Shown one piece after another: positions 9,575 to 17,123 of a stretch of 64,000 bases of DNA (the first letter of the stretch is position 1; every line of letters starts with the position of its first letter). Below the pieces are notes generated by a model. It saw only the letters and a program-made list of their open reading frames with translations. It made no database searches and was not told the DNA's origin. The translations under genes were made by a program, and so were the position numbers. This DNA comes from Fervidobacterium thailandense. GTDB lineage: Bacteria; Thermotogota; Thermotogae; Thermotogales; Fervidobacteriaceae. Where the stretch lies: contig NZ_LWAF01000006.1 of NCBI RefSeq assembly GCF_001719065.1, forward strand, positions 34,864-98,863, read 5' to 3'.

Positions 9575-9953
9575 CTTCTTCCCCCCCTCGGCGCTTTTTT
9601 AGAAGCGCTATCGCTTCTTCAACGGTGATTTTCTTCTCCTTGAGTAACCGGAACACGTCTGCTTCAGTACTTTCCTCATCGGTGTCTATCGGTGTCAACC
9701 CCATCTTCTCCAACAACCGCTCCAATTTCCCACGTAGCGCAAAGTAGCCAATACCCGTCAGCCGTTCAATTTCCTTCAAATTCCCGCGTGCTCTCAAGAA
9801 CATCAAGACAAATTTTGTATCTTCTTCGTCAAGAAAAACATACGGTGGCACTTCGAATGTGCCGCGAACGATCACATCGTGTTCTTCGCATTTTAATTCT
9901 TTCACCACCATGGGCTTCCCACAAATCGGGCATCTTGGTAGCATCATCGACAC
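9555..9953 (-). CDS. DUF2089 family protein (zinc ribbon, HTH, C-terminal helical hairpin)
   Basis: The 132-residue protein begins with a zinc ribbon (CPICGKPM), though its second Cys pair is reduced to one Cys. The middle has a helix-turn-helix look (MFLRARGNLKEIERLTGIGY, about residues 48-70), and the C-terminus has the hairpin DVFRLLKEKKITVEEAIALL. DUF2089 proteins are thought to be DNA-binding regulators; none is well studied. AGGAGGTGG points to a GTG start at 9953 (nine-base spacer), with ATG codons six and nine bases later as alternatives. It is the first gene after a consensus promoter. All three proteins of the operon share the hairpin, which suggests they interact or co-evolved. Confidence 0.75.
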   Translation of the reverse strand: MSMMLPRCPICGKPMVVKELKCEEHDVIVRGTFEVPPYVFLDEEDTKFVLMFLRARGNLKEIERLTGIGYFALRGKLERLLEKMGLTPIDTDEESTEADVFRLLKEKKITVEEAIALLKKRRGGEEDGRVAK

Positions 9954-9980
9954 GTCATACCACCTCCTTGGCAAAAAATA

Positions 9981-10009
9981 TTATACCACAAACAAAAATT
10001 TTTGTCAAA
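9981..10009 (-). promoter_or_regulatory. Consensus promoter of the DUF2089 operon
   Basis: Read on the minus strand, TTGACA (10009-10004) and TATAAT (9986-9981) are separated by exactly 17 bases. Both hexamers are perfect. Such a strong promoter on a putative regulator gene implies repression under some conditions. Confidence 0.88.
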
Positions 10010-10021
10010 CATACAAAAAAA

Positions 10022-11443
10022 TTAAACGATACGTTTGTACTGGTCGTACATCTTCGGGGTTTCGTTTCTTAACTTCATAATTCTAAAGGACTTTGCTGGG
10101 ATGGAAATTTTGATTGTTCCGCTGGTAACTTTAAAAACCTCGTTTGTAAAAAGGTCTACAAACTCGGTGCGATCGAGAATCCTGTGGTCCCGTATTTGAA
10201 TGACTAAACTTTTCTCATCGTCTGGGTTCACGGCAACCAGTATGGTGTCTTGTACGTTTTGAGACTTCCTGAGGAAAACTATTGGATGATCGTTCAAAAG
10301 AACAAACTCCCCGACCTTCAGAGCTATCTCTCCTCTTCGTATTTTGATGAGCTGTTTGTAGAACTCTCTCAGTTCATTATCCCACTTGCTTTCATCCCAA
10401 ATCATCGGAGCCCTACATTCCGGATCCGGACCGCCTTCAAGGCCTATCTCGGTGCCGTAAAAAATCACAGGTACACCTGGATAAGTGAACTGTAAAACTA
10501 TTGCTAATTTCCGTAAGTCTTTGTCTGGAAGCGTGGTTGCAAGACGTTCGGTATCGTGGCTATCGAGCATATTCCAGCATCCGAATATTTTGGGCGTATT
10601 CTTGTACATCTTTTCCAATAACCAACCGGCGTGGGTGGTTTCACTTTTGAGGTACGAAATTACCAGTTCTCTGAAGTGGTAGTTCATCGTTCCATCAACC
10701 ATATCCCACCCTGAAGGATAAGTCCACAACTCGCTTACGACGTACTTTTCAACGGAGAAGTTTTTTACAACCGACGCAACGAAAGCGTTGTTCACAGGGC
10801 CAAGGTCTTGACCACAGTCCAATCTCCAGCCATCAATTCCAAGTTTCAAGTAGTGAGTTAAGACAGAACTGATGAACTTTCGAACGTTAACTTCCTCAAG
10901 ATTCAACTCCGGTAGCGATTGGACCCCCCACCAACCTCGATGGTGTGTTTCATAAAAACTAAAAAACTCCCTGAATTCGCTTCCCTGTTGTGCTTTTCTA
11001 AAAAGAGGACTTAGGTTACTCATGTGGTTGAAGACACCATCAAGTATTAGATGCATCGAATGGTTTTTTAGTACCTTTATCAATTTGATTAGCGCACGAT
11101 TCCCACCAAACTGCGGGTCAACTGAAAAGTAATCGATTGCATCATACTTGTGGTTCGAGGGTGAGGTGAAAATAGGTGTTAGGTAAAGGCAGTTAGCACC
11201 GAGATCCTGAATGTAGTCAATTTTTTCCGCGATACCCCAAAGGTCCCCTCCGTAAAAAACTTTGCTTTGTCTGGAATCACCTGTGCGTACTGGCCTTATA
11301 CCCCACTCACTGACGGTACCTCCGTATGTTGTGTAAAGCTTTTCTTTATCGTGTACAGATTTTCCACGGCCGATGGCGAACCTGTCCGGGAAGATTTGAT
11401 AGACTACGGATTCGTAAACCCACGAAGGGATAGGATAGTCCAT
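10022..11443 (-). CDS. GH13 alpha-amylase family glycoside hydrolase
   Basis: The 473-residue enzyme carries the GH13 catalytic barrel. Region I is LDGVFNHM near 135. Region II is DGWRLDCGQD with the nucleophile Asp near 205. Region III is VSELWTYP with the acid Glu near 240. Region IV is LDSHDTERL with the transition-state Asp near 297. YQIFPDRF near the N-terminus is typical of cyclomaltodextrinase/neopullulanase and related subfamilies, but the extra N-terminal domain of those enzymes is missing. No signal peptide is seen, so it probably works on imported maltodextrins in the cytoplasm. GGAGGTG lies seven bases before the ATG. It ends 12 bases short of the DUF2089 promoter. Confidence 0.92.
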   Translation of the reverse strand: MDYPIPSWVYESVVYQIFPDRFAIGRGKSVHDKEKLYTTYGGTVSEWGIRPVRTGDSRQSKVFYGGDLWGIAEKIDYIQDLGANCLYLTPIFTSPSNHKYDAIDYFSVDPQFGGNRALIKLIKVLKNHSMHLILDGVFNHMSNLSPLFRKAQQGSEFREFFSFYETHHRGWWGVQSLPELNLEEVNVRKFISSVLTHYLKLGIDGWRLDCGQDLGPVNNAFVASVVKNFSVEKYVVSELWTYPSGWDMVDGTMNYHFRELVISYLKSETTHAGWLLEKMYKNTPKIFGCWNMLDSHDTERLATTLPDKDLRKLAIVLQFTYPGVPVIFYGTEIGLEGGPDPECRAPMIWDESKWDNELREFYKQLIKIRRGEIALKVGEFVLLNDHPIVFLRKSQNVQDTILVAVNPDDEKSLVIQIRDHRILDRTEFVDLFTNEVFKVTSGTIKISIPAKSFRIMKLRNETPKMYDQYKRIV

Positions 11444-11550
11444 CCGCTCACACCTCCATTTATGGTTGAAGCTTTTAGTCTCAAATATTCTATCAGATTT
11501 GAAGGAACTGCAAAACTACTTGAGTGGGTAGTAATGAAAGTAGTAGGAGG

Positions 11551-11585
11551 ACAAAAAAATAAAATGGGTGGGGGTACTCCCACCC
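11551..11585 (-). terminator. Terminator of the cysE-cysK operon
   Basis: GGGTGGG and CCCACCC (11566-11585) form a seven-pair stem. On the minus strand it is followed by ATTTTATTTTTTTG, after the cysteine synthase stop. Confidence 0.85.
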
Positions 11586-11612
11586 GTGAAGAATCGACAT
11601 TGACCTTTCGCA

Positions 11613-12500
11613 TTAAAAAAGGGAAATATACTTTGAGCCATCATCAGGGAAGACGGTTACAACACGTTCAAGGCTATGCTTCTCTTTCACGTAAACTGCT
11701 GCAAGAAGATTAGCCGCGGAAGAAATACCGACAAATATTCCTTCCTTCCACAGTTTTTGGGTCATTTTTAGTGCTTCCGTATCATCCACACAGACTATCT
11801 CGTCCACAAGGCTGCGGTTAAACAATTGTGGAACAAAGTCAGGTCCAATACCTTGGATTTTGTGAGGTTGCGGTGTTCCACCTGTGAGTACTGGCGAGGA
11901 GCAAGGTTGAACCGCGAAAACCTTGATACTTTCCGAAAATGATTTAAGTACCTCTGAAACACCGACAAGTGTACCGGCAGTTCCAACACCGGCAACAAAG
12001 GCATCTAACTGAAAGTTCATCTGCCTTAAGATTTCCGGACCAGTTGTGACCTTGTGGGCAAGAACGTTATTTGGATTTTCGAACTGATTGAGAATAAAGC
12101 CTCCTAACTCGTTAGCTATCTCGAGGGCCTTTTCCACGGCTTTTGACATATTGTCAACGAGCACTACCTCGGCACCGTAAGCTTCAATCAACCGACGCCT
12201 TTCAACGGAAACGCTACTCGGCATGACGATGATGGCTTTCAGTCTCAGAAGGGCGGAAAAATAAGCTACCGAGATACCGGTATTTCCACTCGTAGGTTCT
12301 ATTATCACGGAGTTTTCCCTTATAAGGCCGTTGTTTATCGCTCGCAAGAGCATAAAGTAAACCGGTCTATCCTTTACACTACCGGTAGGGTTGTATCTTT
12401 CAAGCTTAGCGTACACTCCGTACTTTTCAAGATAAACCAAAGGTGTTTGTCCAACATTTATCTGCCCAAGTTTTGCGAGTGCGTATTTTTTGAATTCCAT
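11613..12500 (-). CDS. cysK: Cysteine synthase (O-acetylserine sulfhydrylase family)
   Basis: The PLP enzyme makes cysteine from O-acetylserine and sulfide. The 295-residue chain has the PLP lysine in NPTGSVKDR near residue 40, the substrate-binding TSGNTGIS loop near 68, and the phosphate-binding GVGTAGTL near 172. Length is a little short but typical of bacterial CysK/CysM. The ATG at 12500 is preferred (GGGTGG 12 bases upstream); an in-frame start at 12548 would extend it into cysE. It follows cysE by 25 bases and is clearly co-transcribed. The CysK versus CysM choice is not secure. Confidence 0.9.
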   Translation of the reverse strand: MEFKKYALAKLGQINVGQTPLVYLEKYGVYAKLERYNPTGSVKDRPVYFMLLRAINNGLIRENSVIIEPTSGNTGISVAYFSALLRLKAIIVMPSSVSVERRRLIEAYGAEVVLVDNMSKAVEKALEIANELGGFILNQFENPNNVLAHKVTTGPEILRQMNFQLDAFVAGVGTAGTLVGVSEVLKSFSESIKVFAVQPCSSPVLTGGTPQPHKIQGIGPDFVPQLFNRSLVDEIVCVDDTEALKMTQKLWKEGIFVGISSAANLLAAVYVKEKHSLERVVTVFPDDGSKYISLF

Positions 12501-12525
12501 GGCAACGTCGTACCACCCTGTTCTT

Positions 12526-13137
12526 TCAGTTTTGACAAACACTGGCAAGATTCTTCACAGCTTCGATTTGTGGGTCAGAATTCTTTCGCACCTTGGCCGG
12601 TATACCAACTACCGTCGCGTATGGGGGAACATCCTCTATAACCACCGCGTTTGCACCAATTCGCGCCCCGTCTCCAACTCTGATGGGTCCAAGCACCTTA
12701 GCACCGGCACCCAAGATAACGTTACGCCCTATCGTTGGATGACGTTTACCGGACGTGATTTTTCTTGCTCCCAAGGTAACACCGTGATAGATAATCGTTC
12801 CCTCTCCTACGTAGGCTGTTGAACCGATAACTATGCCTATACCATGGTCAATAACAACGCCCGGTTCTATCACCGCTGCCGGATGAATGTCAACCGCGTG
12901 CAAGATTCTGTTGATGTGGTATAATAGGTAGGCCAAAAACTTGAAACCGGAAACATAGAATGCGTGGGAAAACCTGTAGAGCTTTAAGCTTTGATAACCA
13001 GCGTGGAAAAGAAATTGATAATCTTTCTCGAAAGATGGATCAAGTCGTTTTAGCATCTGACGATCTTTCTTAAGAGCGTTTTTTAGGCTTGCGAGTTCTT
13101 TAAGAAGTAAGTGAAGGTTTTTCAGTAAAATACGCAC
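12526..13137 (-). CDS. cysE: Serine O-acetyltransferase
   Basis: The enzyme acetylates serine with acetyl-CoA, the first step to cysteine. The 203 residues have a helical N-terminal part and a left-handed beta-helix of hexapeptide repeats from about residue 85, with the catalytic DIHPAAVIEPGVVIDHG and YHGVTLG segments and the CoA-binding turn near GKRHPTIG. It starts with GTG at 13137; AAGGAGG is twelve bases upstream, a long spacer. The C-terminus ends in EAVKNLASVCQN, without the usual CysK-inserting Ile terminus, so the complex with cysteine synthase may be absent. A palindromic operator covers its promoter. Confidence 0.92.
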   Translation of the reverse strand: MRILLKNLHLLLKELASLKNALKKDRQMLKRLDPSFEKDYQFLFHAGYQSLKLYRFSHAFYVSGFKFLAYLLYHINRILHAVDIHPAAVIEPGVVIDHGIGIVIGSTAYVGEGTIIYHGVTLGARKITSGKRHPTIGRNVILGAGAKVLGPIRVGDGARIGANAVVIEDVPPYATVVGIPAKVRKNSDPQIEAVKNLASVCQN

Positions 13138-13155
13138 CCCATAGTTTCGCCTCCT

Positions 13156-13202
13156 TATACTTAGGCTTACCTAAGTATACCACGTGTATGAGGAGTTGTC
13201 AA
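13156..13202 (-). promoter_or_regulatory. cysE promoter covered by a 24-bp palindrome
   Basis: On the minus strand TTGACA (13202-13197) and TATACT (13179-13174) have a 17-base spacer. A perfect palindrome at 13156-13179, with ten-base arms TATACTTAGG and CCTAAGTATA around CTTA, covers the whole -10 box and the start site. That is the usual placement for a repressor. The TTAGG...CCTAA core recalls DtxR-type metal-repressor boxes, but the repressor is unknown. Confidence 0.8.
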
Positions 13203-13235
13203 TAAATTTGCTGAAAACTTTGACGAAAATTTATA

Positions 13236-13265
13236 TTGAACATTTTATCAACTTTGTGGTATAAT
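13236..13265 (+). promoter_or_regulatory. Promoter of the Fur-family/oxidative stress operon
   Basis: TTGAAC at 13236-13241 and TATAAT at 13260-13265 have an 18-base spacer. An imperfect TTAG...CTAA inverted repeat follows at about 13269-13290, where a self-repressing Fur-family protein could bind. Confidence 0.7.
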
Positions 13266-13315
13266 AAGATTAGAGTTAATCAAGCCTAATACCTTTAAAA
13301 GAGGAGGTTGGCGTT

Positions 13316-13732
13316 GTGAAGGCAAGCGAACTGTTGAAGCAAAAAGGTGTTAAACCTACCGTGCACAGAGTTGAGATTATGGAGTATCTGATGAATACAA
13401 AGACGCATCCAACAGCTGACGAGATATACGAACATTTCAAGAAAGAAGAAAGGCTATCCGTACTGTCGAGAGCTACCGTCTACAACACTCTCAGAGTTCT
13501 GGCTCAGGCTGGGCTTGTTAAGGTCATCATCACACCGGACGCGATTCGGTACGATTTTGCCCAGGAAGGTCATCACCATTTTTATTGTCACAAATGTCAA
13601 AAGGTCTACGACGTAATGCTCGATGTTGAGCTTCCACAGATTTCTAAGGTCAAAGGTCATGAAATCCAGCATGTTCAACTAACGCTCGTTGGAATCTGTG
13701 AAAACTGCTTGAAAGAGTCGCATGGGAAGTAA
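13316..13732 (+). CDS. perR: Fur-family regulator, PerR type
   Basis: The 138-residue protein has the Fur winged helix (KPTVHRVEIMEYL, then SRATVYNTLRVL as recognition helix) and the metal-binding C-terminal domain. Two CxxC pairs (CHKC, CENC) hold structural zinc. The regulatory site shows IRYD, GHHHF and an Asp in KVYDV, where PerR has Asp and Fur has Glu. PerR senses peroxide by metal-catalysed His oxidation. The GTG at 13316 is supported by GAGGAGG eight bases upstream. It leads an operon-like run with rubrerythrin and superoxide reductase, classic PerR targets in anaerobes, which supports the assignment. Confidence 0.85.
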   Translation: MKASELLKQKGVKPTVHRVEIMEYLMNTKTHPTADEIYEHFKKEERLSVLSRATVYNTLRVLAQAGLVKVIITPDAIRYDFAQEGHHHFYCHKCQKVYDVMLDVELPQISKVKGHEIQHVQLTLVGICENCLKESHGK

Positions 13733-13792
13733 CACAAGAGTTACTCGGAACTTCTGTATCTACCGATAGTATCAACCAAGGGGGTGTATGGG

Positions 13793-14302
13793 ATGAGGGA
13801 GATGACGAAAAAGTTTCTCGAAGACGCTTTCGCGGGCGAGTCCATGGCACACATGAAGTACTTGATCTTCGCTGAGGAAGCGGAAAAAAACGGACTGAAG
13901 AATCTTGCGAATACCTTCCGCGCTATAGCTTACGCAGAGTACGTACATGCCAAGAATCACTTCAAAGCACTAAAAAAGCTCGGTGGTACCCAGGAAAATA
14001 TTAGTTCTTGTATAGCTGGAGAAACCTTCGAAATCGAGGAAATGTACCCAGTTTACAACGAAACGGCGAAACTTCAGGGGGAAAAAGAAGCCCAAATCAC
14101 AACTTACTACGCCCTTGAAGCTGAGAAAATCCACGCGGAGATGTACAAGAAAGCCCTAAAACTCGCCTCCGAGGGAAAGGACTACGACGCTGAGAGAATT
14201 TACATTTGCCCGGTGTGTGGTTACACCGCTGAAAATGAGGCTCCGGAGAAATGCCCAGTTTGTGGAGCTCCGAAGTCCTCTTTTGTTGAGTTCAGGGGGT
14301 GA
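13793..14302 (+). CDS. rbr: Rubrerythrin
   Basis: The 169-residue protein reduces hydrogen peroxide in anaerobes. The N-terminal four-helix ferritin-like domain has the di-iron ligands: Glu in AGESMAH near residue 14, ExxH in EYVHAKNH near 46-52, and a second Glu/His set in YALEAEKIHAEMY. The C-terminal rubredoxin domain holds two CxxC pairs (CPVCG near 140 and CPVCG near 155). Length is typical. AAGGGGGTG fixes the ATG at 13793 rather than the GTG nine bases earlier. It lies 60 bases after perR and overlaps the region before the superoxide reductase start. Confidence 0.95.
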   Translation: MREMTKKFLEDAFAGESMAHMKYLIFAEEAEKNGLKNLANTFRAIAYAEYVHAKNHFKALKKLGGTQENISSCIAGETFEIEEMYPVYNETAKLQGEKEAQITTYYALEAEKIHAEMYKKALKLASEGKDYDAERIYICPVCGYTAENEAPEKCPVCGAPKSSFVEFRG

Positions 14303-14307
14303 TTTCC

Positions 14308-14664
14308 GTGATCGGTGATTACATCAAAAGTGCCGATTTCAAGGCGGAAAAACACGTTCCTGTTATCGAGGCTCCTGAAAAAGTGAAAAAAGGTGAATGG
14401 TTCGAAGTTGAAGTTTGCGTTGGTAAGGAAATACCGCATCCAAACCTTGTTGAACATCACATCGCATGGATAGAACTGTACGCGATGCCGGAAGGCGCCC
14501 CGTACATTCTTAGAATCGGTAGATACGAATTCTCACCCACTCTCGAGGAACCGTACATCAAAACGAAGATCAAATTGGAAAACAACGCAAAACTCATCGC
14601 ACTTTCTTACTGTAACATCCACGGCCTGTGGGAAGGCTCGAAAGACGTAATCGTAGAGGGTTGA
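14308..14664 (+). CDS. Superoxide reductase (neelaredoxin type)
   Basis: The 118-residue protein lacks the N-terminal desulforedoxin domain, so it is the one-iron class. It reduces superoxide to peroxide without making oxygen. The Fe(His)4Cys ligands are visible: His in EKHVPVI near residue 14, two His in VEHHIAWI near 47-48, and Cys and His in YCNIHG near 105-108. A GTG at 14308 is chosen because AGGGGGTGA lies five bases upstream; it starts just after the rubrerythrin stop. It passes peroxide to its neighbour rubrerythrin, so the pair is a full detoxification route. Confidence 0.93.
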   Translation: MIGDYIKSADFKAEKHVPVIEAPEKVKKGEWFEVEVCVGKEIPHPNLVEHHIAWIELYAMPEGAPYILRIGRYEFSPTLEEPYIKTKIKLENNAKLIALSYCNIHGLWEGSKDVIVEG

Positions 14665-14691
14665 GGTTTTTAAACTTTTTGGCATTTATTG

Positions 14692-14723
14692 AAAAAGGGC
14701 GTTGCTGATGGCAACGCCCTTTT
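14692..14723. terminator. Bidirectional terminator between superoxide reductase and DUF554
   Basis: GGGCGTTGC and GCAACGCCC form a nine-pair stem with loop TGATG. AAAAA precedes it and TTTT follows it, so it can end both converging transcripts. Confidence 0.85.
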
Positions 14724-14738
14724 GCTTTGGTAATTCTT

Positions 14739-15422
14739 TTATTTCTGCAGAGCAACGGCCAAAAAACTCAGAAGCGGACTTACAAATAGAGCTGGGAGAA
14801 AGTTTCCTACCTTGGTGTCCTTTATTTCCAGTATTCGTAAACCGATTCCAAGGACGAGTAAACCGCCAACTCCGACCAGATCGTTCAAATACTCGGGTTT
14901 CGTTAAAAAGTTGAGCGATCCGGAGAGTAATGTGATGCCTCCCTGGACTACCAAAACTGATAAAGCTGAGAGCATAACGCCAAGCCCATAGGTGGAACTT
15001 AGGACGATGGACGAGATGAAATCCAGAATCGATTTTGTGTATATAATCTCCCCATCACCTTTCAGGCCCGCTGTGATGGACCCAACGATTGTCATCGGTC
15101 CGACCAGGAAAAGTAGTGAAGCCATCACAAAGCCGGTTGAAAAATCGCCCTCTTGGATTCTATCCCCAAAAGCTTTCAACTTTTCCTCGATGTTCAACCA
15201 CTCACCGATTAGACCACCAAGTACCATAGAGAAGAGCACGACTAAGAAGTTATTAGCTCCGATAATCATTCTGATACCAATTCCCAGCGTGGCGAGCCCG
15301 ACAGAGAAAAAGAGTATCGTTTTGAACCTTTGCGAGATTCCCTTTCCCAGCAAGAGACCGGCACTACTACCGATGACGATGGCCACTGCGTTGACCAGGG
15401 CTGGGAGTAAAGCTCTAATCAT
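14739..15422 (-). CDS. DUF554 family membrane protein
   Basis: The 227-residue protein has six or seven hydrophobic helices and the family's opening pattern, LVNAVAIVIGSSAGLLLGKG, with a later GGLIGEWLNIEEKL near residue 80. DUF554 proteins (YdfK/YqgA-like) are inner-membrane proteins of unknown transport function. GGGGAGAG lies seven bases before the ATG. It is the last gene of a minus-strand run with malic enzyme and a small secreted protein, 65 bases after the latter. No promoter of its own is clear. Confidence 0.85.
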   Translation of the reverse strand: MIRALLPALVNAVAIVIGSSAGLLLGKGISQRFKTILFFSVGLATLGIGIRMIIGANNFLVVLFSMVLGGLIGEWLNIEEKLKAFGDRIQEGDFSTGFVMASLLFLVGPMTIVGSITAGLKGDGEIIYTKSILDFISSIVLSSTYGLGVMLSALSVLVVQGGITLLSGSLNFLTKPEYLNDLVGVGGLLVLGIGLRILEIKDTKVGNFLPALFVSPLLSFLAVALQK

Positions 15423-15487
15423 TTTGCATCTCTCCCCGTAATCGGAGTTCTTCTCAGGTTCACAAATCCCTTTGTAACTGTCCTGTT

Positions 15488-15889
15488 CTAAAATTTCCAG
15501 GCAAAGCCGATGTCAACAACGCCTTTTGGTTTGTCCGCAAGTCCTCCTACGCCACCTTGGAGAAAGAGCTCCGTTCCAGCGAGTTCTTTCAATTTTGTTC
15601 GCCAACCAACCAGAAAGCCAAATGAAAGTCTTTGATTGTACTCGATCAGTAAATAGGGACTGATGTAAAGTCCGGCGGTTTGAGGCGATGAAAAACGTAA
15701 ACCAGTAAAAACCCCATTCAAGCCAGCTGCCATGAAAAATTCCGCACCACTTGCCGCCGCCCTAAGTTCAAGACCAACAAAATGCTGAGCACTGAGTACA
15801 ACGTGGAGTCCTGTCGAAATCTGCTGGGCGCATACAATTTGAAAGCCCAACACTGAGACCAACAAAACAAGAAAAATCTTTTTCCTCAC
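15488..15889 (-). CDS. Small secreted protein, possible outer-membrane beta-barrel
   Basis: I do not recognise a named family. The 133-residue product begins with a clear signal peptide (RKKIFLVLLVSVLGFQIVCA, cut before QQ). The rest is rich in alternating hydrophobic strands with Gly and aromatic residues, and it ends in GFAWKF. A terminal Phe is the usual last-strand signal of outer-membrane beta-barrels, so an outer 'toga' protein is plausible. GGAGGAGGTGA sets the GTG start at 15889. It lies 31 bases after the malic enzyme gene. Confidence 0.6.
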   Translation of the reverse strand: MRKKIFLVLLVSVLGFQIVCAQQISTGLHVVLSAQHFVGLELRAAASGAEFFMAAGLNGVFTGLRFSSPQTAGLYISPYLLIEYNQRLSFGFLVGWRTKLKELAGTELFLQGGVGGLADKPKGVVDIGFAWKF

Positions 15890-15920
15890 AAACGTCACCT
15901 CCTCCAACTCCTCCAAAGAG

Positions 15921-17054
15921 TTAGTAAGCGAAGACTGAGAATCTTTTCGAAAGTTCGTGATAAAGATATTCATGTGGCCATCTTTCGAAGGGTTTGGGAA
16001 GTATCTCGTCTGGTTTTGGGTCTACGGCACTTGCGAGGACTTCAGCGGCGACCCTTAGCACGCGATTGTTGATTTTGACTTGTTTTTCCACAGCGAACCT
16101 CATTATCCCTGGAAAAGCGAGTAGATTGTTTATTTGATTTGGATAATCCGACCTTCCCGTTGCAACGATGAACGCCCCAGCTTCATAAGCCTTGGCTGGA
16201 TCGATTTCCGGTACGGGGTTTGCCAGGGCGAAAACTACCGGGGCTTTGTTCATACGTTTGATATCTTCAGCAACGAGTAGGTTTCCTTTAGATACGCCAA
16301 TGAAAACGTCTGCTTGATCTAAGGCGTCTCTCAACGATCCAGAACGATCCAGTGTACCACAAAGTTTTGCTATTTCCAGGTGGTACTCGTGTAAAGCGTT
16401 GTTCTCATTTATTATACCATGAACGTCGCACGGGATTATGTTTCTTGCACCAAATTCGAAAAGTAACTTTACGATATTGTACCCAGCGGCCCCAATTCCG
16501 TTCACAACTATTTTCACATCTTCTATGCGCTTTTCGGCAAGTTTGAGAGCATTAATTAACCCTGCAACGACTACCACAGCCGTACCTTGCTGGTCATCGT
16601 GAAAGACGGGGATTTCAAGCGTTTCATTTAGCGTTCTCAGTATCTCAAAACACCTTGGGGCTGAGATATCCTCAAGGTTCACCCCACCGAAGTTTGGTTC
16701 AAGGCTTGAGACGATTTTTACAATCTCATCGGTGTCTTGCGTCTTGAGACAGATCGGAACCGCATCGAGATCTCCGAACTGTTTAAACAACATCGCCTTC
16801 CCTTCCATTACAGGTAGCGCACCGTAAGGACCGATATTACCCAAACCCAAAACCGCGCTTCCGTCGCTTACAACGGCGATGAGTTTCCGCCTTCTTGTGT
16901 ACTCAAATGTTTTCAGCGGATCCTTCGCACACTCTAACGCCACATTCGCAACACCCGGTGTATAGAGAAGCTTTAATGTTTCTTGAGTAACTTCTATCGC
17001 ATGATTGACCCGTATTTTTCCCTTGAGAACTTTATGGAGCTCCATTTCGTCCAT
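15921..17054 (-). CDS. Malic enzyme (oxaloacetate-decarboxylating malate dehydrogenase)
   Basis: The enzyme converts malate to pyruvate and CO2 with NAD(P)+. The 377 residues are the short prokaryotic form without a phosphotransacetylase extension. Family marks are the Tyr in LYTPGVA near 31-37, the Lys in VMEGKAMLFKQFG near 83-95, the metal site in FHDDQQGTA near 150, and the Rossmann GIGAAGYNI near 187. GGGAGGG lies eight bases before the ATG. It heads an operon with a secreted protein and DUF554. The cofactor preference was not worked out. Confidence 0.93.
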   Translation of the reverse strand: MDEMELHKVLKGKIRVNHAIEVTQETLKLLYTPGVANVALECAKDPLKTFEYTRRRKLIAVVSDGSAVLGLGNIGPYGALPVMEGKAMLFKQFGDLDAVPICLKTQDTDEIVKIVSSLEPNFGGVNLEDISAPRCFEILRTLNETLEIPVFHDDQQGTAVVVVAGLINALKLAEKRIEDVKIVVNGIGAAGYNIVKLLFEFGARNIIPCDVHGIINENNALHEYHLEIAKLCGTLDRSGSLRDALDQADVFIGVSKGNLLVAEDIKRMNKAPVVFALANPVPEIDPAKAYEAGAFIVATGRSDYPNQINNLLAFPGIMRFAVEKQVKINNRVLRVAAEVLASAVDPKPDEILPKPFERWPHEYLYHELSKRFSVFAY

Positions 17055-17072
17055 GTGAAGTACCCTCCCTTA

Positions 17073-17081
17073 TGATATAAT
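17073..17081 (+). promoter_or_regulatory. Extended -10 promoter of the PAS/GGDEF/EAL gene
   Basis: TGATATAAT is an extended -10 (TG-N-TATAAT) starting 51 bases before the ATG, inside the leader of the divergent malic enzyme gene. No good -35 is visible. Confidence 0.55.
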
Positions 17082-17123
17082 GTGGCTAGCGATTGAGCAA
17101 AAGATGCGGGGGGCTAAAGTAAC

